Of a stretch of 64,000 bases of DNA, positions 26,412 to 35,128 are shown piece by piece. Position 1 is the stretch's first letter. Each line of letters starts with the position of its first letter. The translations under genes and the position numbers were made by a program. The notes under the pieces were generated by a model. The model was not told the origin of the DNA and searched no databases. It saw only the letters and a program-made list of their open reading frames with translations. The stretch comes from Egbenema bharatensis. Its GTDB lineage: Bacteria; Cyanobacteriota; Cyanobacteriia; Elainellales; Elainellaceae. The DNA is taken from assembly GCF_048077055.1 (NCBI RefSeq), contig NZ_CP182236.1, positions 4,588,001 to 4,652,000 on the forward strand, read 5' to 3'.

Positions 26412-26887
26412 GTCTCAGTTTAATACGCTCTACAGAGCCAACATGGGTAGCATTTGCCATGCGATCAACATCTCCCCATGCAAATTAGCTATCCATCGCG
26501 CAGGCATCGTGTTTTTAAGGCTGTAAATTGACTTAAAATTCAGACTTCTTGCTTAGTATTCCGGACGATCGCGCCTCAGCTCTGTTTGTTGTATTAGTAG
26601 GGACTTACCCAATGGTATGGAGATACCTTGGAGTGATCCCGTGTAATCTGTGGGTTCCCAAACTTGCTACCAACGAGTCGCCAGATTCAAGCCTTCAATA
26701 TTAACTAAAAGCGATCCGAAACAACCGCAGGAAGTTGTCAAACTGATGCGTTTAGACTCAGTGCATCTGGATTGAATTTCTAGAATGCATCTATACTGAT
26801 GCGTCTGGATGAATTGGTCTAGGGAGTGGTTTAAAACTCTCTGGCTATGGCATAGCTGACTTTGATCCCCCTCAATCCCCCTTTAAA

Positions 26888-27058
26888 AGCCTACCGTGTA
26901 CACAGATCTTGGCTGAGAGGCTCAAACCCTGAGTAGATCCCCCTAAATCCCCCTTAAAAAGGGGGACTTCTAATCCGGTTCCCTCCTTTTTAAGGAGGGT
27001 TAGGGAGGATCAAACCCAGTCGTGGCTAGAGCAGATGACTTGTGTGTACACCGTAGCT
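26888..27058. repeat. MITE-like element E, 171 bp, foldback
   Basis: The outer inverted ends are AGCCTACCGTGTACACA (left) and TGTGTACACCGTAGCT (right), matching except for one indel and one mismatch. Inner arms GATCCCCCTAAATCCCCCTT and AAGGAGGGTTAGGGAGGATC also pair imperfectly, with the short stem CCCCCTTAAAAAGGGGG in between, so nearly the whole element can fold back. A partial extra arm (GATCCCCCTCAATCCCCC) lies just left at 26863. The rest of the 898-bp gap 26412-27309 holds a 15-bp direct repeat (GCATCAAAGCTCAAT twice, about 27233-27262) and no gene. Confidence 0.65.
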
Positions 27059-27309
27059 TAAAAAGCAGGGTGTTGAACGGCTTGGCTCCCTGGTTAAGGA
27101 GAGTTGGCGAGGATCAAAGGATTTAAAAAAACACCGCCTGGTAGCCCCTGACATCAGTTATGGGCTGGCAGTCGAGACAACCGCTCTATAGTGGCTTTTC
27201 TCTGCCCTTTACGAAATAGGGCTACCGATTTGTGCATCAAAGCTCAATGCATCAAAGCTCAATGCATCCATCTTTCCCAATCTGATTTTTCCTAACTTAG
27301 GAGTATTTC

Positions 27310-27582
27310 ATGATACCAGCTAACCTGTCGCCCTCAACGTTCGATTCGACTGCCCAATCCGCTGTCCGTCCTCCGGACTCTACGCCAATCAATGATCCTG
27401 CCACCCTGACCTACCATAATCGGTTACATCCCTGGTGCATTATTCGCCTTTTGCCCAAGATGCAACGAGTCGTTGTGGTACGGTTTCGTCGTCGTAATTC
27501 CGCTGAAGAACACTTGCGCGTTTTAAAACGCTTGAATCCAGATGCAACCTACGAAATTGTGTTTGATTTGCCTGAGTATTAA
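27310..27582 (+). CDS. Small conserved-looking cyanobacterial protein, unknown
   Basis: A 90-residue protein. The N-terminal 30 residues are Ser/Pro/Thr-rich. Residues about 40-90 look folded: 'LHPWCIIRLLPKMQRVVVVR' then 'FRRRNSAEEHLRVLKRL' and a final acidic strand 'YEIVFDLPEY'. AGGAG lies 7 bases before the ATG. I believe close relatives occur across cyanobacteria but cannot name a function. Confidence 0.65.
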   Translation: MIPANLSPSTFDSTAQSAVRPPDSTPINDPATLTYHNRLHPWCIIRLLPKMQRVVVVRFRRRNSAEEHLRVLKRLNPDATYEIVFDLPEY

Positions 27583-27625
27583 TTTTGCTTCAGGGCTGCA
27601 TCGCCCACCCTAGCGATCGACTAAC

Positions 27626-27662
27626 GCATTCCTTTAGGATGGAGTTCTACCTGAAGGAATGC
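27626..27662 (+). terminator. Strong hairpin after the 90-residue gene, weak terminator
   Basis: GCATTCCTT pairs with AAGGAATGC around an inner AGG/CCT. No U-tract follows, so it may stabilise the 3' end rather than terminate. Confidence 0.45.
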
Positions 27663-27723
27663 ACACAAAAGTTAACAAAGGCACTACACTAAGCGAAGAA
27701 TAGATGTAGGGGTAGGGTCATCT

Positions 27724-27990
27724 ATGCATTCTCAAGCTAAAAGTAAACTGCTGATTGCCAGCCTGTTTGTTTTCTCCATTGGGGGAACGTTTGCCCTCTT
27801 CGGTAGTGTACCGATGCTGGCTAATTTGTTTGCAGACCGTTCCGTTCCTAACAATCCCCAGGATTTGCCTCACCCAACCGAGGCAGACCATTCCATCGAT
27901 CGGGGTAAGGTGGTTGGCGCATCCAAACGAGTCCGTCCGGTTCTGTCAAGACGTACCGTTGATCCCGCTTCACCTCGATCGGCCCTTTAA
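27724..27990 (+). CDS. Small single-TM protein, hypothetical
   Basis: An 88-residue protein with an N-terminal hydrophobic segment (about 9-33, 'LLIASLFVFSIGGTFALFG') that could be a signal anchor. A polar Pro/Arg-rich tail follows (about 40-88), with no recognised domain. GGGTAGGG precedes the ATG. An alternative frame overlaps the same interval (27755-28012), but this one has the better start and a coherent membrane segment. Confidence 0.45.
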   Translation: MHSQAKSKLLIASLFVFSIGGTFALFGSVPMLANLFADRSVPNNPQDLPHPTEADHSIDRGKVVGASKRVRPVLSRRTVDPASPRSAL

Positions 27991-28085
27991 GTTCGGACGC
28001 TTTAAGTTTTAAAGAGAAGGGCTTGACTTTCAAGGAGAATATAGTACATTTGTATTTGTTATTTGTACTGGCAGGTTTGACAGTC

Positions 28086-28265
28086 ATGTCTCAACAACTG
28101 CATCTCTTCTCCGATCGTTCGGCAGATCCTACACCCCTTCCTCTTCCTCTACTAGAACAAACCCATCAACTATTCGGAACCCACTCTAACTCAGAACTGA
28201 TTCAGCGCATTCTCGCAGCCACTAAGGCGATCGATGAGCAGTGCGGCAAGTCTGTTAGTCGATAA
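28086..28265 (+). CDS. Small soluble protein, hypothetical
   Basis: 59 residues from ATG 28086 (MSQQLHLFSD); the frame is open back to 28023, but that would add a hydrophobic stretch of doubtful reality. The C-terminal helix 'NSELIQRILAATKAIDEQCG' is the most protein-like part. It is followed by three near-repeats of TTGATTGCGGTTC and a clean terminator at 28369, which supports a transcribed gene. Confidence 0.45.
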   Translation: MSQQLHLFSDRSADPTPLPLPLLEQTHQLFGTHSNSELIQRILAATKAIDEQCGKSVSR

Positions 28266-28368
28266 TCCGATTACCGATTGCGGTTCCTGATTGAAATTCT
28301 TGATTGCGGTTCTTGATTGCGGTCTTGTTCAGCACAAACAGATTTGAAACACCCTACAGATCCAGAGG

Positions 28369-28394
28369 CTCAGAGAATTTCTCTGAGTTTTTTC
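28369..28394 (+). terminator. Intrinsic terminator
   Basis: CTCAGAGA-ATT-TCTCTGAG is a perfect 8-bp stem followed by TTTTTTC. It ends the small-gene cluster 27310-28265. Confidence 0.9.
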
Positions 28395-28430
28395 TTTTGC
28401 AATATTTGAAATATAGGAGCGCATCATTAG

Positions 28431-28535
28431 AGGGATGGGGCAAAATAACGTACCCGGTCTACTTCCTGGACGGGCGAACGCGATCGCCCCTATTCCCTAC
28501 TCCCTGGACGGGCGCATTGCGATGCGCCCCTACTC
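28431..28535. repeat. Partial element D plus two type C-like hairpins
   Basis: AGGGATGGGGCAAAATAACG resembles the left end of element D. It is followed by GGGCGAACGCGATCGCCCC and GGGCGCATTGCGATGCGCCC, two hairpins of the type C kind, directly abutting the 3' end of acnA. Confidence 0.65.
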
Positions 28536-28539
28536 CCCA

Positions 28540-31413
28540 CTATGCCTTCTGAATCAACTGACTCAACACATAGGGCAAAATTCCCCCATGCAGGTAATAG
28601 TCCACCTCCGTTGCCGTATCAATCCGGAGAATCAGCGGTACGGTTTGGGTTTCGCCGTTGGTGCGATGAATCACCAGACTGACTTCCTGCTTGGGTTTGA
28701 GTCCCTGATCCAGTCCCTGTAGATCAAACTGCTCTGTGCCATCCAATTGTAGGGAAGCCACCGAAACGTCAGATGGAAACTGACAGGGTAGAACCCCCAT
28801 GCCGACTAAGTTCGATCGATGGATCCGTTCAAAGCTTTGGGCGATCACCGCTTTTACCCCCAGCAGTAAGGCTCCCTTGGCGGCCCAATCTCGACTGCTG
28901 CCCGTGCCGTATTCCTGTCCTGCGAGGACGATCAGGGGTATGCCCTCCTGCTGATAGCGCATGGCTGCATCGTAGATCGACATTTGCTCGCCACTGGGCT
29001 GATGGATAGTTACGCCGCCCTCGGTACCGGGAACCATCAAGTTCTTAATCCGCACATTGGCAAACGTTCCGCGCATCATCACCTCATGGTTGCCCCGACG
29101 GGAGCCGTAGGAGTTGAAGTCCGTTGGTTTGACTCCTTTGGATTGCAGGTAGAGTCCAGCAGGGGAATCCGATTTAATTGCGCCAGCAGGGCTGATGTGA
29201 TCGGTGGTGACAGAGTTGCCGAACAGGGCAAGGGGTCTGGCTCCCTGAATATTCTCTGCCGCTCTGGGCTGCATGGAGAAGTCCTCGAAGTAGGGCGGTT
29301 CCTGGATGTAGGTGGAACTGTCATCCCATTCGTAGACTAACCCTGTACTGCTGGGAATCTCCGCCCATAGTGGATTTTGCTCTGCGAAGTCTCGATACAA
29401 GCGATGGTAAGTTTCAGGATCAAAGGCATTTTGCAAGAGCTGCCGCAGTTCCTCTGGAGCAGCCCACAAATCGCGCAGATAAACCGGATTGCCGTCTCGA
29501 TCGCTGCCAATTGGCTCCTGGCTCAGATCCAGATCGACCCGTCCTGCCAGGGCAAAGGCAATCACCAGAGGCGGACTCATCAAGAAATTCGCTTTGACGC
29601 TCTGATGGACTCGGGCTTCAAAGTTGCGGTTGCCGCTCAGGACGCTGGCTACGACCAGATCATTTCCAGTAATCGCTGCATCCAGATGGGGTTCCAGGGG
29701 CCCACTGTTGCCGATACAGGTGGTACAGCCATAGCCCACGGTTTGAAAGCCGATCGCATCCAGGTAGGGCTGAAGTCCAGTTTGGGTCAGATAATCTGTC
29801 ACCACACGAGATCCGGGAGCCAGGGAGGTTTTAACGTAGGGGGGGACGGTCATGCCTCGTTCGGCTGCTTTTTTGCCGAACAGCCCGGCCGCCAGCATCA
29901 CCGATGGATTTGAGGTATTGGTACAGGAGGTAATGGCTGCGATCACCACGTTGCCATGCCCCAGAGTGACTTCCCTGGGTGATGGTTCTGACCCTGGCAC
30001 ACAGTCTGGAGTCGGACGGTTCTGGATCATTTCCAGTTCGGTTAACACAGCGGTATTACGATCGCTTTGCAGGGCTTCTCCAGCGGGCAGGCGATCGTCT
30101 CCCTGTTCTCCCCCACCGGATACACAGTCTGAATCCTGGGCTGCGCCGATCGTCACTGCCACCTGCTGCTGGAGTTGGTCTGGCGTTTTGTTGTAGCCAT
30201 CTTCCTGGATTGGACGCTTCAGCAAATCAGCAAATTTTGACTTCAAATCTGAAAGGTTAATCCGATCCTGAGGACGTTTCGGCCCCGCCACACTCGGTTC
30301 AACGGTGGATAAATCTAGCTCCAATAACTGGGTATATTCAATTTCGCCCTGACGCGGAATGCCGAAGAGTTCCTGCGCCTGAAAATAATTGCGGAAGGTA
30401 TCAACGAGTTCAGGGCTGCGTCCAGTAGCCAGCAGATAGCGGCAGGTTTCCTCATCCACCGGGAAAAAGCCCATCGTGGCCCCATATTCCGGCGACATAT
30501 TGCCAATCGTGGCGCGATCGGGGATGGTCAGACTGGCGGCTCCCTCCCCATGAAATTCGACAAACTTACCGACGACCTTGGCCTGCCGTAGCATCTCTGT
30601 AATCCGCAACACCAGATCGGTAGCGGTGACTCCTGGCTGTAAACTGCCCGATAGGTGAACCCCAACCACATCCGGCATCAGGAAATAAACCGGTTGCCCC
30701 AACATTCCCGCTTCTGCTTCAATCCCTCCCACACCCCAGCCCACAATCCCCAGGCCGTTAATCATGGTGGTATGGGAATCGGTACCCACCAGGGTATCAG
30801 GATAATAAACGCCATCCGACTCCAGCACCCCTCGCGCCAAGTATTCCAGGTTCACCTGATGGACGATGCCAATGCCAGGTGGGACGATCGAAAATCCATT
30901 AAAGGCCTGCGTGCCCCACTTGAGGAAGCGATAGCGGGCTTCATTCCGCTGAAATTCGATCTGCATATTCAGTTGTAGGGCATTGCTCATGGCACTAAAA
31001 TCCACCTGCACCGAATGATCCACCACCAGATCCACCGGAACCAATGGTTCAATCACTTCTGGATCATGACCCATCCGTGCCGCCGCCGATCGCATTGCCG
31101 CCAAGTCCACCAGCACGGGCACTCCGGTAAAATCTTGAAGCAAAATTCGGGCAACGACAAAAGGAATCTCTGTGGTGCGATCGGCCCTGGGCTGCCAGTT
31201 GGCCAGATTCCGCACATCTGCCTCGGTAATCCGCTGACCATCATAGTGACGCAACACCGACTCCAGCACAATCCGAATGCTCACGGGCAAACGCGAAATA
31301 GCCCCAACCCCCGATCGTTCCAATTGCGGCAGGGAATAGTAATGGGCAGTTTGGCCGTTTCCGGTCGGGAAGGACTGAAGGGAGTCAAACAGGGAGTGGG
31401 GCGTAGTTGCCAT
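28540..31413 (-). CDS. acnA: Aconitate hydratase A (AcnA/IRP1 type)
   Basis: This enzyme interconverts citrate and isocitrate in the cytosol. It is about 957 residues from ATG 31413, which has CCAGGAG upstream; the frame also offers ATG 31440. The AcnA order is clear: 'LVGTDSHTTMINGLGIVGWG', the iron-sulfur ligands in 'AAITSCTNTSNPSV' and 'GYGCTTCIGNSG', and C-terminal swivel-domain 'GQEYGTGSSRDWAAKG' and 'ERIHRSNLVGMGV'. It is longer than typical AcnA (about 890-900) because of a low-complexity insertion of about 60 residues before the first ligand (coding bases about 29985-30150, 'DSDCVSGGGEQGDDRL...'). Many cyanobacteria use AcnB, so an AcnA gene is notable. Confidence 0.93.
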   Translation of the reverse strand: MATTPHSLFDSLQSFPTGNGQTAHYYSLPQLERSGVGAISRLPVSIRIVLESVLRHYDGQRITEADVRNLANWQPRADRTTEIPFVVARILLQDFTGVPVLVDLAAMRSAAARMGHDPEVIEPLVPVDLVVDHSVQVDFSAMSNALQLNMQIEFQRNEARYRFLKWGTQAFNGFSIVPPGIGIVHQVNLEYLARGVLESDGVYYPDTLVGTDSHTTMINGLGIVGWGVGGIEAEAGMLGQPVYFLMPDVVGVHLSGSLQPGVTATDLVLRITEMLRQAKVVGKFVEFHGEGAASLTIPDRATIGNMSPEYGATMGFFPVDEETCRYLLATGRSPELVDTFRNYFQAQELFGIPRQGEIEYTQLLELDLSTVEPSVAGPKRPQDRINLSDLKSKFADLLKRPIQEDGYNKTPDQLQQQVAVTIGAAQDSDCVSGGGEQGDDRLPAGEALQSDRNTAVLTELEMIQNRPTPDCVPGSEPSPREVTLGHGNVVIAAITSCTNTSNPSVMLAAGLFGKKAAERGMTVPPYVKTSLAPGSRVVTDYLTQTGLQPYLDAIGFQTVGYGCTTCIGNSGPLEPHLDAAITGNDLVVASVLSGNRNFEARVHQSVKANFLMSPPLVIAFALAGRVDLDLSQEPIGSDRDGNPVYLRDLWAAPEELRQLLQNAFDPETYHRLYRDFAEQNPLWAEIPSSTGLVYEWDDSSTYIQEPPYFEDFSMQPRAAENIQGARPLALFGNSVTTDHISPAGAIKSDSPAGLYLQSKGVKPTDFNSYGSRRGNHEVMMRGTFANVRIKNLMVPGTEGGVTIHQPSGEQMSIYDAAMRYQQEGIPLIVLAGQEYGTGSSRDWAAKGALLLGVKAVIAQSFERIHRSNLVGMGVLPCQFPSDVSVASLQLDGTEQFDLQGLDQGLKPKQEVSLVIHRTNGETQTVPLILRIDTATEVDYYLHGGILPYVLSQLIQKA

Positions 31414-31571
31414 GATGGGGATCTCCTGGAGGTGAGCCATAGGCTGAAACAGTAACTACCCTATCATTTTTGACCTGAAACGATGTGCAGCAGGAACTAC
31501 CTCTAAAGTCCGGAACTCTTTTTCATCCACTGATTCATCCACTTGATTCATCCATTGACATTAGACAGATC

Positions 31572-32069
31572 TCAATCCTCAGTCGATTGCTTGTTGCTCC
31601 AAAAAAGTTGAAGCGCTGACTCATCCAATATATAGGCTGACTCACCATCCCTAATCACTCGTTTACCAAGCCGAGGAAAAACGCCAACATCTAAGCGTCC
31701 TGCTTCTCCACCCATCAGATATACAAGGTCTTCATCGAATGGATTACGAAGATGATGAGGTTGTTGAGGTAGCCCATAGCCCATGAAGTCTCCTGGCTCG
31801 ACTTCGTACTCCACATCTCCAATTTCCGCGATACCTCGACCCGACAAAATGTAAACCCATTCTTCTTCGTTCTGGTGAGCGTGGAAGATGAAAGATTCCT
31901 TGCCTGATGGTACACGCGCGATCGTTACACCGATGCGTTTAAGACCGACAGCACGCCCAAGGAATCGTAAATAAATTTCTGAATTGGGGTTAAGCGGATG
32001 ATGAAACTCAAACGCATCCATTGAATTGATATCTGATACTTTCAGCAGGGAATGTTGTTCATCAGTCAC
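31572..32069 (-). CDS. Cupin-domain protein
   Basis: The 165-residue single cupin has motif 1 'HAHQNEEEWVYILSGRGIAE', spaced as G(X)5HXH-like with Glu, and a motif 2 region 'YEVEPGDFMGYGLPQQPHHL', supplying a 2-His-Glu-His type metal site. The short length suggests a binding or isomerase cupin rather than a dioxygenase with extra domains. It is isolated; codon use and context belong to the accessory patch that follows. Confidence 0.8.
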   Translation of the reverse strand: MTDEQHSLLKVSDINSMDAFEFHHPLNPNSEIYLRFLGRAVGLKRIGVTIARVPSGKESFIFHAHQNEEEWVYILSGRGIAEIGDVEYEVEPGDFMGYGLPQQPHHLRNPFDEDLVYLMGGEAGRLDVGVFPRLGKRVIRDGESAYILDESALQLFWSNKQSTED

Positions 32070-32229
32070 GTTGATGTTCTCCTATCAAGTTGGCAAAGGG
32101 TCTGAGCACCACAAGTCAGCAGCATAACGGTTTGGGTCAGCGGCTGCGAATAACTTTTGCAACACTACCAGAATCTCTCAACAGTCCGCTCCATCCGGAT
32201 TTTTAGCCTGTTTTTGATGGACATTTAAG

Positions 32230-33105
32230 TTAACGATCGACGGGCAACTCCCACCTCGGATAAAGCTGATTAAACCTTGCACGCTGCTGCTTGAGGTCAA
32301 CTTGCGGTAAGCACTGATCTACAAGATCGAACGTTTCCTCCACGAGTCGTCGCAACTCAGCGGTTCCACTTGCAGCATCAGATTGAAAAACGCACTCCAA
32401 CCGGGCAAAAAACTCAGGCGGCTTAATGCTCATTTCTTCAACAAAGTAACGGGTCCATTTGAAACCGGGGTGATAAACACGATTTAGCGCGAACAGAATA
32501 TTAAGAAGCCATCGCGTGATGGCGCAGTTGTTTTCATACAGCATTGGGATTTCAAGGCGATTGGTTAGAATGTGTTGCCCATCAAACGGACGAAATTTCA
32601 GATGCTTCTGAACCATTGCAACAGCGAGTTCTTCAGGATAAGGATAAAGCCGATCTTGCCAATGTTTGATGAGGTCTTCGCCATAAAGAACAATAGCCCG
32701 TTGAAGATTAAACGCTGAGGCTTGCTTCTCAAACAACAGCCCGTTTTGCGACACATCGTAATGCTCAACAACATCGGTCACGATGCTATCCATTGTATTT
32801 CGCGCCCAATGACCCGCTTCGACTTTCATATCGTACAGGTAGAACTGCTCCAGCCATGCTTGTTTTGCTTCTCCATACGGCTCAAGCTCCCATCCTTTGA
32901 CACCAACCCTTTGCGCTGTGGCTCGTAACTCTTCGACGGACGGCAATTGTGACCAGATGAAGCCTAATTCAAGATCAGAATACTGGTCTGAAATTCCTAA
33001 TGCTGCTGAGCCAAATACAAAACACGCTTCAACTTCAGGATTCGCTATGAAAGCAGGAGCGATTTTGTGAGCTAATGAAATTCGCCATGCGCTATGTTTA
33101 GTCAT
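32230..33105 (-). CDS. Nucleotidyltransferase-fold protein (DUF4037-like)
   Basis: A 291-residue protein. Residues about 27-50 ('CFVFGSAALGISDQYSDLEL') are a nucleotidyltransferase GS-x-D-x-D signature with both acidic residues. The C-terminal half is helical with 'NRLEIPMLYENNCAITRWLL', as in DUF4037/aminoglycoside-nucleotidyltransferase-like proteins. The substrate is unknown; small-molecule adenylylation or resistance-like activity is possible. It is 27 bp upstream of the vapC remnant's 3' end, inside the accessory patch. Confidence 0.7.
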   Translation of the reverse strand: MTKHSAWRISLAHKIAPAFIANPEVEACFVFGSAALGISDQYSDLELGFIWSQLPSVEELRATAQRVGVKGWELEPYGEAKQAWLEQFYLYDMKVEAGHWARNTMDSIVTDVVEHYDVSQNGLLFEKQASAFNLQRAIVLYGEDLIKHWQDRLYPYPEELAVAMVQKHLKFRPFDGQHILTNRLEIPMLYENNCAITRWLLNILFALNRVYHPGFKWTRYFVEEMSIKPPEFFARLECVFQSDAASGTAELRRLVEETFDLVDQCLPQVDLKQQRARFNQLYPRWELPVDR

Positions 33106-33132
33106 ACATCATGCTGTCGAAACTGAGGGCAT

Positions 33133-33444
33133 CTATGCAATGCTCGATATATCAAAAATTTGATGACTACCATTTTCGACTGACCCCATAACTATCGTCA
33201 GGTGCTCAAAGGTAATTATCAGAATTTCAATGTTGTTAAGAATAATCTGCTGAGGGATAAACTGCTCATAACTATCAGGTAACGTCAGTTTATTCAGGCT
33301 AACTTTGATAGCGATTTCCCAGAGGCTAGCTGTACTGAGGAGCAAATCAACATCAGACTCTAACAGATCAGCAGCAGAGCTACTCAGTTCGGGACTATTA
33401 TTAATGAACCAAAGAAAGGTATGCGTATCCAGGAGTAGTTTCAT
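33133..33444 (-). pseudogene. VapC-like PIN-domain toxin, lacking the C-terminal catalytic motif
   Basis: The 103-residue product starts like a good PIN toxin ('MKLLLDTHTFLWFINNSPEL', first catalytic Asp; 'STASLWEIAIKVSLNKL', with the Glu). After 'ITFEHLTIV' the usual 'LPxHHRDPFDRLLIAQA' block, which carries the third and fourth acidic residues, is absent; the chain ends 'MGSVENGSHQIFDISSIA'. An internal deletion of roughly 20-25 codons explains this. It overlaps the antitoxin stop by 4 bp (ATGA), as in intact vapBC. The ribonuclease is probably inactive. Confidence 0.75.
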
Positions 33445-33668
33445 GACCTGTACTCCTTAAAGTCCTCAATGGGTTCATCAAAGTCTGGAGCCATCCAAAT
33501 TTGACCTTTGGCACTGCCACGTTGTCGTCGTTTGGTAATGGGTAGAATCTGAATCAACTTCAGAATCGGCTGGTTATTACGGGTGATAATCACTTCTTCG
33601 CCTTGCAGGGCAGATTGCAGAAGTTGATTAATTCGAGTTTGAGCTTCGGTAATATCAACTTGTTGCAT
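33441..33668 (-). CDS. Phd/YefM-type antitoxin (VapB partner)
   Basis: 75 residues from ATG 33668, with a strong GGAGG seven bases upstream; the frame runs further back, but that part belongs to another remnant. 'MQQVDITEAQTRINQLLQSA' and 'GEEVIITRNNQPILKL' are the Phd/YefM DNA-binding fold, with an acidic C-terminal tail ('DFDEPIEDFKEYRS') that normally blocks the PIN active site. The toxin it would neutralise is truncated, so it may now act only as a small repressor. Confidence 0.82.
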   Translation of the reverse strand: MQQVDITEAQTRINQLLQSALQGEEVIITRNNQPILKLIQILPITKRRQRGSAKGQIWMAPDFDEPIEDFKEYRS

Positions 33669-33674
33669 GGTCTG

Positions 33675-33984
33675 ACCTCCTAAACTTCCACTTCTGAACT
33701 TCGGCTTTGAAGAACTCCAGAATCGCCCGCCGATGTTCTTCATCTGCTCCCTACAAGCGACCCTTTGGCCACCACTGCCGCTCGTAGTGCCCCAGGTTAT
33801 AGACATCAAAGGCGCGATAGGGCTTGCCCTCACTGTGCAACTTACGCTGAAGCTCAATCATCCGCTTGCGCGAGGTTCTGCCCTCAATTATAGTCGCTGC
33901 CCCAGATGCCACCAAATCAAGCTTTTGCAAGATTGAATAGGCGTGGTGGGTGGGGGTGGTAGGGGCGATCGTCCTGGCGGACAC
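33675..33984 (-). pseudogene. C-terminal remnant of a larger DNA-modification or helicase-type protein
   Basis: The frame from 33984 reads 'EGRTSRKRMIELQRKLHSEG', then 'YRAFDVYNLGHYERQWW'. It meets a TAG at 33751-33753 and continues in the same frame as 'GADEEHRRAILEFFKAEV' up to the antitoxin ribosome site. The continuation past the stop shows a formerly longer gene end. I cannot name the family with certainty. It lies downstream of a Res-type N-terminal remnant (34157-34487) on the same strand, so both could be ends of one deleted locus. Confidence 0.5.
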
Positions 33985-34021
33985 ACTAAAGGGCGATCGC
34001 AGAAATTCTTCACTTTAGATG

Positions 34022-34166
34022 AGTGACTTAAACACTGCCCCAACCCAGGACTAAAGCGAGATAACTACATATTCACCGTTACTTTGGCAGGATAACACTC
34101 CCCACAACAGCATGATCCAGTAGTACCTATGGTGTAAACTCGATCGCCCCACCCTTTCAGCTTAGG
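34022..34166. repeat. 145-bp direct repeat, copy 1
   Basis: It starts AGTGACTTAAACACTGCCCC and ends near CTCGATCGCCCCACCCTTTC. It is nearly identical to 35129-35274, with a few substitutions and one 1-bp indel. It lies between the two decayed gene remnants. Confidence 0.9.
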
Positions 34167-34487
34167 GTTTCCACTGCTGCCCTCTGACAGAAGTAGTAGC
34201 GAAACTCGAATTCTTCACCATCGGGCGTGATTTTGCGGTGGGCGCGGTTGAACCAGTGGTTGAGGAACTGAATCGTAGTGTCGCTGGCTCTGATGTAAAA
34301 GGCTTCTCGCCATTCCCGCACTGCTGCCCGCAGATTATTGACCACCTCGATCGGTGAGGCTCTACGTCCCTGTTTCACCACAGCGGGGTCGTCAGGTTTT
34401 TCTACCCGAACGCGATGGGCGTTGGATTCTTGCCAGGGACAAACAGGGTTTCGAGAACGGTGGGATTGAGGGTGGAGGAGGTCATAA
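34157..34487 (-). pseudogene. N-terminal fragment of a type III restriction Res-like helicase
   Basis: From ATG 34487 the frame gives 'MTSSTLNPTVLETLFVP'; one extra base at the GGG run 34436-34438 (plus strand) restores 'WQESNAHRVRVEKPDDPAVV' and joins the downstream frame 'EVVNNLRAAVREWREAFY' and 'FRYYFCQRAAVETLS'. This is the N-terminus of DEAD/DEAH helicases of the type III restriction-subunit kind. It ends after about 110 residues at the 145-bp repeat, before the Walker motifs. It is a dead fragment in a defence-gene graveyard, separated from the Uma2 gene by 3 bp. Confidence 0.6.
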
Positions 34488-34490
34488 AAA

Positions 34491-35072
34491 TCAGAATAAG
34501 AGCTTTTGAAATAGATCCGCCACGGGGAACGTAAATCCGGGAATCACCTCTTCTCCATCCAAAGAATCAATGGATTTCAGCAGGCGATCGGGTTCTTGGG
34601 CACAGCGGTAGACCAGTACATAGTGTTCGCTGGGGTGAACAATCCAGGCTAAACGAGTGTCATTCTCGAAGTATTCCACCAACTTGTCGTGAATCTCTTC
34701 CACCGTGTTGCCAGGGGATAACACTTCAACGGCGAGATCAGGGGCACCGTCCAGGAATCCGGAGGGGAGTTCGGTCATCCCTTGCAGGCGTTCTTTGGCA
34801 AAGAAGGAAATATCAGGCGATCGCCGATTCCCATTTTTCATTTTGAAGGCAGTACTGGAATCTAAAATAATTCCCAGCTTTTTAGGCAAGACATAGCTGG
34901 CTAAGGCTGCAACTAGTAGGCTACAGATATAACCATGCAATGCCCCTGAATTTCCCATATCAATCAGTTCTCCATTCACGATTTCATAGCGATGCCCATC
35001 TTTAGGCAGTGCCATAAATTCTTCATCTGTCCAAACCTTTTTATCAGTTTTTAATTCAATTGCAGTAGACAC
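34491..35072 (-). CDS. Uma2-family (DUF820) putative endonuclease
   Basis: The 193-residue protein is typical of the Uma2/DUF820 family, greatly expanded in cyanobacteria and carrying a PD-(D/E)xK-like fold. It has 'EEFMALPKDGHRYEIVNGEL', 'SPDISFFAKERL', 'PDLAVEVLSPGNTVEEIHDK' (Asp...Glu-x-Lys-like core) and 'DTRLAWIVHP'. The length is normal and the frame intact. Biochemical roles are mostly unproven. It sits between the two 145-bp repeats, so it could have moved or been rearranged with them. Confidence 0.85.
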   Translation of the reverse strand: MSTAIELKTDKKVWTDEEFMALPKDGHRYEIVNGELIDMGNSGALHGYICSLLVAALASYVLPKKLGIILDSSTAFKMKNGNRRSPDISFFAKERLQGMTELPSGFLDGAPDLAVEVLSPGNTVEEIHDKLVEYFENDTRLAWIVHPSEHYVLVYRCAQEPDRLLKSIDSLDGEEVIPGFTFPVADLFQKLLF

Positions 35073-35128
35073 GAATTACCTCCTTGCAATGACTGTGCAC
35101 CACGATGATGTTCGATCTCAACAAAAAT

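Noticed and set aside
28020..28085. NtcA or LexA operator before the 59-residue gene
   Set aside because: GTAC elements are present, but the spacing (GTA-N11-TAC and longer) does not fit GTA-N8-TAC or the cyanobacterial LexA box.
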